Assembly: GCF_030065675.1 (NCBI RefSeq)
Contig: NZ_JASJDK010000008.1
Span: forward strand, 1-64,000
Direction: 5' to 3'
From: Mastigocoleus sp. MO_188.B34
GTDB lineage: Bacteria > Cyanobacteriota > Cyanobacteriia > Cyanobacteriales > Nostocaceae
DNA length: 64,000 bases
A program made the translations under genes and the position numbers. The notes beneath the pieces are model-generated. The model did no database searches and was not told the DNA's origin. It saw only the letters and a list, made by a program, of their open reading frames with translations. This document shows, piece after piece, positions 20,046 to 27,380 of the stretch (its first letter is position 1; each line of letters opens with the position of its first letter).

Positions 20046-20864
20046 TTATTCCGGTCTATGTTCATCACAATAAGCTTGAATATTTAAAAAGTGCCAACTA
20101 TCGTTAAGATTCAGTCTGCCAAAATTTAATTTACCTACAGTTGCAGCTTGTTTGTTGCATACACTGCAACTATAATTACTTTTACTTAATAGCGCTACTT
20201 TATAAGTTCTTTGCATCTCATAAGAAAAATTTGTGTCATTTTTGTCATTTACTAAGCATATTTGTTCATAATGAAAGTCACTAGCATCAATATAGTCCTG
20301 TTTGCTTTTGTTGCAAAAACTGCAAGATATTTTGAGATTAAAATCTTCCGTTGCACCTCCCATTGTTTTTGGCCATAAATGTTCAATCTCTATTTCTGCT
20401 TCTGTTTCATTTAAATATTTGCCACAGATATAACAGCGTAGTTCATTTCTTGACTTATAATCTCTAATTAGCCGTTCTCTTTTATTTGGTTTTATTTTTT
20501 TACGTTTTGCTTGAAGACAAGCCTGTAATAAAGCAAATAATTTTTCAGAACTTTCTTCTGGGATATGAGTGTTTTCTATAATAAAACGTCGAAGTTCCTG
20601 ATTAAATTTTTCAGGTGGAAATTCGTCAGTTTGATATTTTATTCTTAAATACTCAGCAGTATTAATCAATCTCCTTAACAAATAATTAATACTACTTTCG
20701 TAAACTATTTTAGTGAATTCACCATTTGCCATCAAACCTTCATCAATTCTTAAAATAAAAGATTCTGGTTTTTCGTAATCTGTATTTTTGTAATCTTGAG
20801 GGAAAATTACTTTTAAAAATTTGCGTAGCTCCTGACCAGGATTACTATCATTCTTCGATAACAT
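20046..20864 (-). CDS. HNH endonuclease with two zinc-finger-like Cys pairs
   Basis: The 272-residue protein has a helical N-terminal half (1-135), then C144-x2-C147 (RCYICGKYL), the HNH core EIEHLWPKTMGG (His162), FNLKISCSFCNKSKQDY (C181-x2-C184, N185), and a second set C233-x2-C236 (YSCSVCNKQ) with C266-x2-H269 (YCDEH). The HNH metal and zinc residues look intact, so it should cut DNA. It precedes the DGQHR gene by 34 bases on the same strand. With a dndB relic just upstream of it and the dnd locus nearby, I infer a restriction-type effector of a DGQHR system. It matches none of DndF, DndG, DndH or SspE in what I can see. Confidence 0.82.
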   Translation of the reverse strand: MLSKNDSNPGQELRKFLKVIFPQDYKNTDYEKPESFILRIDEGLMANGEFTKIVYESSINYLLRRLINTAEYLRIKYQTDEFPPEKFNQELRRFIIENTHIPEESSEKLFALLQACLQAKRKKIKPNKRERLIRDYKSRNELRCYICGKYLNETEAEIEIEHLWPKTMGGATEDFNLKISCSFCNKSKQDYIDASDFHYEQICLVNDKNDTNFSYEMQRTYKVALLSKSNYSCSVCNKQAATVGKLNFGRLNLNDSWHFLNIQAYCDEHRPE

Positions 20865-20972
20865 AATAATGATTAACAGATGTAAAAATTATTTGCTATT
20901 TTGGATTGTATCAAGTGTAACAAATTTGTCACAAGCTTTTCATTACAACACAAATATCTTCAATGTTGGTAA

Positions 20973-21137
20973 TCACGAAATAGTTGAAAGCCCTATCTTC
21001 TTTGGTTCCACAAAATTCTCCTTAAAATCCATATTTTTATTTTCAAAAGTCCGAATCCAAGCTAAATCTTTCCGAAGTTGAGCGCGTTCTACTTTATCAA
21101 GACTTATGCAACTGTTATAAGTCCTGTCCCACTGGGA
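20973..21137 (-). pseudogene. Relic of a dndB 3' end
   Basis: Read on the minus strand, 54 codons end in TGA at 20973. From residue 20 the relic reads QLRKDLAWIRTFENKNMDFK, then ENFVEPKKIGLSTIS. The intact DndB at 25149-26750 ends QLRKSLARARTFENKTVDFE, then GNFVEPKKVGLPNIL. I count 24 identities in 35 residues, and the nucleotides are similarly close (roughly four in five bases). No start codon or upstream DndB sequence remains; a TAA lies at 21138-21140. It sits just upstream of the HNH-DGQHR pair, so a second dndB-like gene once stood here, or the 3' end was duplicated. Confidence 0.8.
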
Positions 21138-21153
21138 TTAAACATGGACACAT

Positions 21154-22857
21154 CTAAAAATCAAAACTAGTACGCATCAACCCGACCCAAATCGTATCAT
21201 TATCAGCATTATGTTCTGGATTAGTAATCGCCAAAAATCCAGGAGTGATAAATATTCTGTCGGTAATTGGGTAGCGATAAGATAATTCAAAATGCAAAGA
21301 AGTATCTTCATCTTGACGTTCTACAACATCATTATTAGTCACTTTGGGAGGCATACCAAAGACAAAACTTAATTGACTACCCAACTTACCTAAATCTTTT
21401 AAGGATGCTGTAACAGCCCAACTCCAGATATCTGCATCACTTCCAGATGAACCACTAAAACCACTAACGCTAGGAGAAGTCTCAGCATTAGCTTTAAAGT
21501 AACTTCCCCAACCTCCTAAAATCAACTTATCATTCAATTTGTAAGTAAATTGCAAACCAAAAGCATCTGAGGAAGTTGCAGTATCACCACCAAAGGGTAA
21601 TTGAGCAAATTCGCTACCTTTATTCCCCGTAATATTAACGGTTGAACCAGGGTCTGGTGCATAGTAACGACCGTATGTTAAAGCAACACCAACTTTATCA
21701 GATGGGGTATAGGTTACCTGAGTTAATGCAGTATATTGACCATTAAATAGTCCTTCATCTGGATTGCTACCAGAAGTTGTTAAGTAACTGATACCTGCAG
21801 CTAACTCATCGGTGAATTGATAGTAAGCAACTGCACCCGCACCAAAAGCAAAGGAATATATCGGACTTTCACCACCAAAATTAGATATTGAGGAGACAGG
21901 ATTAAGAGCGGGGAAAATTCGAGTGGGGAAGTCTGCAGCTGGCGCGATCGCAATTATCCCACGTTCGCCAACGGGAAATTCATAAAACAGGGTACCTAAA
22001 GTGATATCGTTACCAGTGTTGGTTGCACCAACCAAGCGAGTCATATCCGTACCAGTGAAATCAGCACCAAAGTTGCTAACATTTCCTCCTTGTATTCTGG
22101 CTCGCAATCTATCTCTACCTGTAAAACTGGTATCAAAACTGAGGCTCGTTCGTGCTGATAAAGTCGGAATTTCGTCTAACTCTTCTGTGGGATTTTCATT
22201 TGGAGAAACAGCTTTGCTATTACCAAAAGCGCTAATTAAATTAAAATCTACAGTACCCCGTAAAACAGTTGTAGGGCTAAACTGACGTTCTTTAAGAAAG
22301 TTAACTCGTTCTTCTATATTATCTATTTTGGCAGTAATATTTTTTAGTTCTGTGGCAAATTCTGTTTGTAATCTTTGAACAACTGCTAATTCTTCTTTGT
22401 CTGAAAATCTATTATTTAAACTGTAAATTGAACGTCCAATTTTTAGTAAACAAGCATTTAAAGCTGCTGCAAACTCATAACGAGTCATTACTCGATTACC
22501 GTTGAAAGTTTTTTCGTCAGAACCAGTAATACAACGGTATTTTTCTACCAAACTACGTAGCGCTTCATAAGCCCAATCTCCGGGGCTGACATCCTCTAAT
22601 TCATTAACATTAATAATTCCATCAAATCTAGGAGGCTCGCGATATCTTGGAGTTTGTGATAATAATCCAGGAAAAGTAGAATTTTTCTTTACTTGAGATT
22701 GTGAATTAAGAGATTGTTGTGAATTAAAAGATTGTAAATCGGAAACAGTTTCAGAATAATTGTCTTTTTTTTCCTGCGCTAATACCGGAGATAAAGTTAA
22801 TAAACCATAGCCCAGCATTACTGAAGTTAAATTTTTTAATATAGCAAATTTTTTCAT
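21154..22857 (-). CDS. Iron uptake porin / OprB-type outer-membrane porin with SLH domain
   Basis: The 567-residue protein has a signal peptide (MKKFAILKNLTSVMLGYGLLTL), an SLH-type domain (VSPGDWAYEALRSLVEKYRC ... NRVMTRYEFAAALNACLLKI, about residues 73-138), a coiled coil (ELAVVQRLQTEFATELKN), and a long beta-barrel domain ending in a terminal Phe (LMRTSFDF). This is the layout of cyanobacterial SomA/iron-uptake porins, which cross the outer membrane while the SLH part binds the cell wall. It lies downstream of pstS on the same strand (124-base gap), so it may serve inorganic ion uptake. Confidence 0.92.
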   Translation of the reverse strand: MKKFAILKNLTSVMLGYGLLTLSPVLAQEKKDNYSETVSDLQSFNSQQSLNSQSQVKKNSTFPGLLSQTPRYREPPRFDGIINVNELEDVSPGDWAYEALRSLVEKYRCITGSDEKTFNGNRVMTRYEFAAALNACLLKIGRSIYSLNNRFSDKEELAVVQRLQTEFATELKNITAKIDNIEERVNFLKERQFSPTTVLRGTVDFNLISAFGNSKAVSPNENPTEELDEIPTLSARTSLSFDTSFTGRDRLRARIQGGNVSNFGADFTGTDMTRLVGATNTGNDITLGTLFYEFPVGERGIIAIAPAADFPTRIFPALNPVSSISNFGGESPIYSFAFGAGAVAYYQFTDELAAGISYLTTSGSNPDEGLFNGQYTALTQVTYTPSDKVGVALTYGRYYAPDPGSTVNITGNKGSEFAQLPFGGDTATSSDAFGLQFTYKLNDKLILGGWGSYFKANAETSPSVSGFSGSSGSDADIWSWAVTASLKDLGKLGSQLSFVFGMPPKVTNNDVVERQDEDTSLHFELSYRYPITDRIFITPGFLAITNPEHNADNDTIWVGLMRTSFDF

Positions 22858-22981
22858 TTGAATATTTTCAATAATTTATTTATCGTTCATAACTTAGAGT
22901 ATTTAGCTCTAGCTCTTCGGCTTAGAAAACTTTTTATAACAATTACTAGTTAACCATTAGCAATTACCCATTACCAATTAC

Positions 22982-23998
22982 CTAATAAGGACTAACCTTG
23001 AACTCATTGTTAATACTTTCAATGACTTTCTGAGTTACATTTTCGGGAATTTTTGTATACCCTAACTCTTCATTAAAACTTTGACCCTTAGTTAAAATCC
23101 ATGTTAATAATTCCTTACTTGCTGTGACTGTATCTTGGTTGGGATACCTTTGACGAAATAACAGCCAAGTCAAACTAGCTAAGGGATAACCATCTTCTGG
23201 GTCATTAATATTTTCAGTAGTAAAGTCTTCCTGGAATTTGATATTAGCTAAGGCTTTCTTCGTTTCTTCCAAAGTTGGTCTAACATAACGTCCAGATTGA
23301 TTCTCAATCCTAGCGATGGGTAGATTATTTGTTTGAGCAACATTTACTTGAACATAACCAATAGCACCATCAATTCGCCTAACTTCTCCTGCGACTCCAC
23401 TATCTTGAGGATGACTAGAAAATACTTCAAATCCCCAATTTGGTTTTCTACTCGCTGCTATTTTGCCATTAGTAATTTTTTGTAAATATTTGCTTAAAAT
23501 AAAAGATGTACCGCTACTATTAGAACGAACAATTACTTGAATTTCTTTATTAGGAAAACGAGGATTAACTTGTTGCCAGTTAGAAATTTGACCTGTAAAT
23601 ATTTTTGCTAACTTATCGCGAGACAATTTAACATTAGTAGTTACATCTTTGAGATTATAAACAATAGCTAATGCACCTCCCCCCGTTGGTACCATTAACA
23701 AACCATCTTCCATCTGATTTTGCTCAATTGGGGTAGGAATGAAAGTGCTAGATCCAAAATCTACAGATTTGTTAATAAATAACCTAATCCCACCCCCACT
23801 ACCAACATCCGTATATTTAAACTTTTTACCTGTTTCTCGCTCATATTCTGTTTGATAACGTTTGTAGAGAGGTTCGGGAAACGAAGCACCAGAACCTCTA
23901 AGAGATTGAGCAGAGACAGGATTGGTATGAGAAACAATTGTAGCGATCGCAGTCAGTGCTACTACTGCTACAGGATTAATGATTGTACAGGTTTTCAT
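22982..23998 (-). CDS. pstS: Periplasmic phosphate-binding protein, PstS/SphX-like
   Basis: The 338-residue protein has a cleavable signal peptide (VSHTNPVSAQ) and the PstS fold: SLRGSGASFPEPLYKRYQ, DVGSGGGIRLFI, DFGSSTFI, IFTGQISNWQQVNP, VRSNSSGTSFILSKYL, DGAIGYVQVN. The phosphate-contacting Ser/Thr residues of SGASF and RSNSSGTS are present. It would deliver phosphate to a PstCAB transporter, but none of those genes is in the window, so this is an orphan copy. It is flanked on the same strand by a secreted protein gene 63 bases upstream and the porin gene downstream. I could not find a clear Pho box. Confidence 0.88.
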   Translation of the reverse strand: MKTCTIINPVAVVALTAIATIVSHTNPVSAQSLRGSGASFPEPLYKRYQTEYERETGKKFKYTDVGSGGGIRLFINKSVDFGSSTFIPTPIEQNQMEDGLLMVPTGGGALAIVYNLKDVTTNVKLSRDKLAKIFTGQISNWQQVNPRFPNKEIQVIVRSNSSGTSFILSKYLQKITNGKIAASRKPNWGFEVFSSHPQDSGVAGEVRRIDGAIGYVQVNVAQTNNLPIARIENQSGRYVRPTLEETKKALANIKFQEDFTTENINDPEDGYPLASLTWLLFRQRYPNQDTVTASKELLTWILTKGQSFNEELGYTKIPENVTQKVIESINNEFKVSPY

Positions 23999-24040
23999 GA
24001 AATGCTTTGAAAGACTGAATTTTCTCGGCGATCGCGAACA

Positions 24041-24070
24041 TTTGAATTACGAAGGTTTGAATTATGAACG
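24041..24070. repeat. Two tandem 15-bp repeats over the stop of the upstream gene
   Basis: TTTGAATTACGAAGG (24041-24055) is followed directly by TTTGAATTATGAACG (24056-24070) and a partial third unit (TTTAAATTTG). The second unit spans the stop codon of the 188-residue gene, and the array lies in the leader of pstS. Confidence 0.6.
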
Positions 24071-24628
24071 TTTAAATTTGTGGATAATTACTCGATCGGC
24101 TTCAGCAGGAATTTCAATCCAGAAATCATCATCAATGACAAATTCATAAAATAATGCACCTATACGCGTACTTCGCCAGCTGCTAACAATTTTCCCATTT
24201 GGTACCCATCGCCTGAATGCTTTCATGATATTTTCAGGAATAGCACTGCTGTCTACTTCTTCGTCAACTTCAACAATTGTTCCATTGGGAGTCGCATCTA
24301 CAACAAATTGAAAACCTTGTTGGTTTTGACCATATATTTCATAGACCATAGAACCGTCCGATCTCATTTCTACTCCTGCTTCTGTTGCTTCAGATCCAGT
24401 AACAGTTTTGACAGAAGTAATAACAGTAATTGGTACTTCTGAAAGAGGTATTTTTCTTTCTATTCCTCTTATTCCTCTAGAAGCTTGAGCGATGGAGAAA
24501 CTTTCTCTCTGTGGTAAAGGTTGAGCTTTTACATCATTGAAAGAGATTGAAGAGGTGAGAATAGCTATTCCTGTAGCGGTTAAAATTCTGTGGGTTAAAA
24601 CTCTGTATAAGTTAATTGTAGAAATCAT
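24062..24628 (-). CDS. Secreted hypothetical protein, possibly PepSY-like
   Basis: The 188-residue product has an N-terminal hydrophobic signal (ILTATGIAILTSSISFNDVKA) and a C-terminal region with an alternating pattern VYEIYGQNQQGFQFVVDATP, GTIVEVDEEVD, IPENIMKAFRRWVPNGKIV, YEFVIDDDFWIEIP. This strand-strand-helix-strand layout is reminiscent of PepSY-like domains, but the match is weak and I do not assign a function. It is the first of three same-strand genes with pstS and the porin gene, suggesting a periplasmic protein made together with them. Confidence 0.6.
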   Translation of the reverse strand: MISTINLYRVLTHRILTATGIAILTSSISFNDVKAQPLPQRESFSIAQASRGIRGIERKIPLSEVPITVITSVKTVTGSEATEAGVEMRSDGSMVYEIYGQNQQGFQFVVDATPNGTIVEVDEEVDSSAIPENIMKAFRRWVPNGKIVSSWRSTRIGALFYEFVIDDDFWIEIPAEADRVIIHKFKRS

Positions 24629-24698
24629 TTTTAGGATTTAGATTATTAGGATAAAAAATCAATTTTAATTAGCGAGATTTCCAGTCCATTTCAATGGA

Positions 24699-24968
24699 TT
24701 ATGTATGACTAACACCACGTACACTAAGCGCTATTAGACAGGGAATAAACTCCCTGACGGTTCTGGATGCTAGTTGCGATAACAAATGGTAATTATTACA
24801 GCACCATTTATCGTTCATTGCAAGATAATATGCCAAACCCAAAATTCTTGTAGAGACGCGCCAGAGGCTTCGCCGACGCCGCAGACTCTGGCGCGTCTCT
24901 ACATCCCATAGCGGACGATCGCGTAAAACACTTTCTATTAGCCGTTCCCTTTTTCTCAAATCTTGCAC
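24699..24968 (-). other. Open frame built partly from repeat DNA, probably not a gene
   Basis: An 89-codon frame runs here. Its first 22 residues (MQDLRKRERLIESVLRDRPL) look coding-like, but the next 20 are the translation of the hairpin repeat at 24850-24902. I consider it a decayed gene interrupted by a repeat, or chance. Together with 24969-25148 it fills a 520-base gap between the secreted protein gene and dndB. Confidence 0.35.
24850..24902. repeat. Dispersed hairpin GTAGAGACGCGCCA type, copy 3, with a nested second repeat
   Basis: Perfect 17-bp arms GTAGAGACGCGCCAGAG (24850-24866) and CTCTGGCGCGTCTCTAC (24886-24902). The outer 14 bases of each arm equal the two halves of the 28-bp palindrome inside dndD. 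The centre (AGAGGCTTCGCCGACGCCGC) is another repeat of this genome, also seen at 34996, 37551 and 43438. One repeat appears nested in the other. Confidence 0.85.
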
Positions 24969-25030
24969 CTAGAAGTATAAATAACTAAAAGTAAAATTAA
25001 TGGTTATTAATAAGACTTTTTTTCAAGGTT

Positions 25031-25096
25031 TCTTTAGTCCTCTTTTAGAGGACTTTGCCTATAAGCCTGGGACTTTTAGTCCAAGGTGGTCAGGTA
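25031..25096. repeat. Double hairpin repeat downstream of dndB
   Basis: GTCCTCTTTTAGAGGAC (25038-25054) is a perfect hairpin, followed by GGGACTTTTAGTCC in a second hairpin about 15 bases further on. Such paired AGTCC/GGACT hairpins are a common dispersed element in filamentous cyanobacteria. It may also end dndB transcription. Confidence 0.5.
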
Positions 25097-25148
25097 CACT
25101 GAGTATTATTTATTTAAGCGATTTTCTTGGTGCAAGATGTGAATTTCC

Positions 25149-26750
25149 CTACAATATATTTGGAAGTCCAACCTTCTTGGGTTCCACAAAATTCCCCTCA
25201 AAATCCACAGTTTTGTTTTCAAAAGTACGAGCGCGAGCTAAACTTTTCCGAAGTTGAGCTAGTTCTTGCGTATCTTGGGTACCACCCAGAATATATACCA
25301 ACAACTTTGCTGCGAGTTCCCGTCCAGCAACTAGTACTCGCTTTCGATTCGGATCGTACAAAACCCCATACCACAAAGATTTCGGGTACTCCATCCCGCT
25401 AAAACCACCTTCCCGGTCAAACTTAGTCAACTTCTTGAAAACATTTTCTAAGGAAAATCCTTTTTTGAATACCAATATTCCCAAAGCTTGTGCTAACGCA
25501 ACTTGACCTACAGGACGGAAAAGCAGATTTCCTTCACCACCACCATCCTTTTCAAAACTAAAGCGTCGCAAACTCGGTGTCTGTTCATATTCCAGCAATC
25601 TGTAACTAGATAAACTCGCTAAATTATCGAAAAATTCATGAAAATGTTGAATCCCTTCCTCTAATTCCTCATCTTCAGGTCGTAGAGGAATCAAACCTTT
25701 ATCTGAAGGTTTCCATTGGGGATATCTATGTCCTAAATATTTTTCGGACATCTCTTTGAGTGCTTGTAAGGTGGTTAAAACCGTAGATTTTGCTGCTACT
25801 GTAGCACTATTCCAATTTACTCGGGGTTTTCTATCTTTCTTTTGTTCCAAAAGCGGATGACTTACAGCAATCTTTCTGGCAACAATGGAAAATCCATCAT
25901 CTTCATTTAACTGTGCTAACTGTCCTTTACTTAAAGGTGCAGCCATCAAATTAACATGAACAAAGGTTGACCTTACTCGTCTTCTTGCTTCTTCGCGGGT
26001 TTCCCCTGTCGCAACCGCTGAAATAAACTCGATTCCAATCTTTTCTTTGGGTAATTTTCTTAAATAAGCCGGAGAGATCTGATACTGTTCGATTAGATCG
26101 TCGATTGCGATCGCACTTCCGTAGGGAGATTTATCTTTTTTGTAGCGTTCGAGTTTTTGGGTTTTCAGTAACTTCATCAAACCCTGTACTCCCATCAATC
26201 GATGTTGACCATCCAAAGCATAGATAGTAACGTCATCTTCGGAAACATTAAGCAAGCCAAAATTACTATCTTTACCTAAGGGTGTGAATTGGGTAGTAGA
26301 TTTTTTGGCGCATTTCTTCTTATTCCATTGCTTAGCTTTAGGATTATCTACCCAAGGTTGGTTGATAACGACCAAAACTGGGGGGAACTTATGATGTTTT
26401 CGAGATGCTAGATACTGTACTAATGGTGCTTGACGCGACCAATCAAGGGGACGCTGTTGAATTTCATCAATACTATCAGCGTCAATTTCGATATTATCTG
26501 TTGCAGGATTATACTTATGCTGTAGTAATGGTAAATGAGAAGCGAAATTAACCCGATTTGCAAACCATTCCAATGTGACAGAACCTACATAAGCCTCAGT
26601 ACCACCCATCTGAGTTTTTTGAACTATCAGTTGTTCATCTCCGGAAAAATACTCATCGAATAGAGAAGCAAGTAACTTATGATTACGTTCTTCTGCATCA
26701 TCATACTGACTAAAAATATCGGCGATGGGATCGGATGCACTAGCTATCAT
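25149..26750 (-). CDS. dndB: DNA phosphorothioation protein DndB (DGQHR domain)
   Basis: The 533-residue protein has the signature LDGQHRLMG at residues 179-187, preceded by FPPVLVVINQPW and followed by ISAVATGETREEARRRVRSTF and FVHVNLMAAPLSKGQLAQLNED, as in DndB. Characterised DndB proteins of about 350-400 residues repress dnd transcription and limit modification; this one is longer, with an extra C-terminal region. It is divergent from dndC, separated by 630 bases, instead of leading a dndBCDE operon. The ATG lies in the palindrome shared with the other DGQHR gene. Its last 35 codons have a relic copy at 20973-21137. Confidence 0.85.
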   Translation of the reverse strand: MIASASDPIADIFSQYDDAEERNHKLLASLFDEYFSGDEQLIVQKTQMGGTEAYVGSVTLEWFANRVNFASHLPLLQHKYNPATDNIEIDADSIDEIQQRPLDWSRQAPLVQYLASRKHHKFPPVLVVINQPWVDNPKAKQWNKKKCAKKSTTQFTPLGKDSNFGLLNVSEDDVTIYALDGQHRLMGVQGLMKLLKTQKLERYKKDKSPYGSAIAIDDLIEQYQISPAYLRKLPKEKIGIEFISAVATGETREEARRRVRSTFVHVNLMAAPLSKGQLAQLNEDDGFSIVARKIAVSHPLLEQKKDRKPRVNWNSATVAAKSTVLTTLQALKEMSEKYLGHRYPQWKPSDKGLIPLRPEDEELEEGIQHFHEFFDNLASLSSYRLLEYEQTPSLRRFSFEKDGGGEGNLLFRPVGQVALAQALGILVFKKGFSLENVFKKLTKFDREGGFSGMEYPKSLWYGVLYDPNRKRVLVAGRELAAKLLVYILGGTQDTQELAQLRKSLARARTFENKTVDFEGNFVEPKKVGLPNIL

Positions 26751-26758
26751 ATTAATAT
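26749..26758. promoter_or_regulatory. Palindrome ATATTAATAT at the dndB start
   Basis: The minus strand reads GATATTAATATG with the start codon as the last three bases, identical in sequence and placement to the site at 20010-20019 before the second DGQHR gene. It could be an operator or simply a shared translation-start context. Confidence 0.4.
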
Positions 26759-27205
26759 CTTGAAGTTAAAATCCTGACACAGATTAAATATATAGAAAAT
26801 TGAGACATTATAAATTAAGTTTTTAAAAACCTTAATTTATGTAATACTAGTTTTGCCCTTACTCAGATAAATTCCAATCAATTATTTGAGGGGTAACTAG
26901 AGAATCCTTGTATCGATATTTGTTTCCCTTGGTTAGTGTAACTTGGTGGATTATAGCAATCTTCATAATTATTAGGACATTTTTCTTTTTCCGGCTCCCT
27001 TTAAAGCAAAATATAATGTTCCAAATAATATGTTCTTTGCTATAAAACAAGAGTTTCCCGCTTGACTTTGCAAAGTTGTATTTTAACTAGAGCAAAGCTT
27101 GAGTGAAAAATCCTCTTTTTAGAGAAGGGTTTGGGAGGATAAAAATTACTATTTGTTTCCTAACAGCGTAAAAGTTTTAGAAACTTAACTTACGCTAATG
27201 CACTT
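26759..27205. other. dndB-dndC intergenic region, gene-free part
   Basis: A 63-codon minus-strand frame at 26859-27050 (MFYSKEHIIWNIIFCF ... IIDWNLSE) has no recognisable similarity or ribosome site, and I do not call it. The region presumably contains the divergent dndB and dndC promoters. Confidence 0.4.
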
Positions 27206-27345
27206 TTAAATTTTTTCAACCTAAATTTTTAGACTTAAATTTTTAGACTTAAATTTTTTAAGTTCAACTTTCCAGCTTAAACTTTCCAAATTAAACTTTC
27301 CAAATTAAACTTTCCAGCTTAAATTTGTTTAACCTTAACTTGTCC
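27206..27345. repeat. Tandem array of about ten 14-bp units upstream of dndC
   Basis: Read in steps of 14 from 27206 the units are TTAAATTTTTTCAA, CCTAAATTTTTAGA, CTTAAATTTTTAGA, CTTAAATTTTTTAA, GTTCAACTTTCCAG, CTTAAACTTTCCAA, ATTAAACTTTCCAA, ATTAAACTTTCCAG, CTTAAATTTGTTTA, ACCTTAACTTGTCC. The central six are close to CTTAAAYTTTCCAR. The array ends 35 bases before the dndC ATG. It may bind a regulator, or be an AT-rich STRR expansion with a 2 x 7 period. Confidence 0.8.
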
Positions 27346-27380
27346 AATCCTACAAAAGCAGTTAAACCCAGGACAGACCA

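Noticed and set aside
18842-20864. HNH-DGQHR pair as part of a Dpd 7-deazaguanine DNA modification cluster
   Set aside because: No DpdA-like tRNA-guanine transglycosylase or other Dpd genes are present; only the DGQHR domain is shared.
25000-25402. Two plus-strand open frames at the dndB 3' end
   Set aside because: They are antisense shadows of dndB and of the double hairpin repeat.
20973-26750. dndB relic and dndB 3' end as att sites of a recent integrative element
   Set aside because: The two differ at roughly one base in five and no integrase gene lies between them, so recent site-specific integration is unlikely.
26859-27050. 63-codon minus-strand frame between dndB and dndC
   Set aside because: No similarity, ribosome site or conserved features that I can see. 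It could be real but is not supported.
27206-27345. 14-bp array upstream of dndC as a CRISPR or as an iteron-type replication origin
   Set aside because: There are no spacers and no cas or rep gene nearby. The position just before dndC fits a regulatory or expansion array better.
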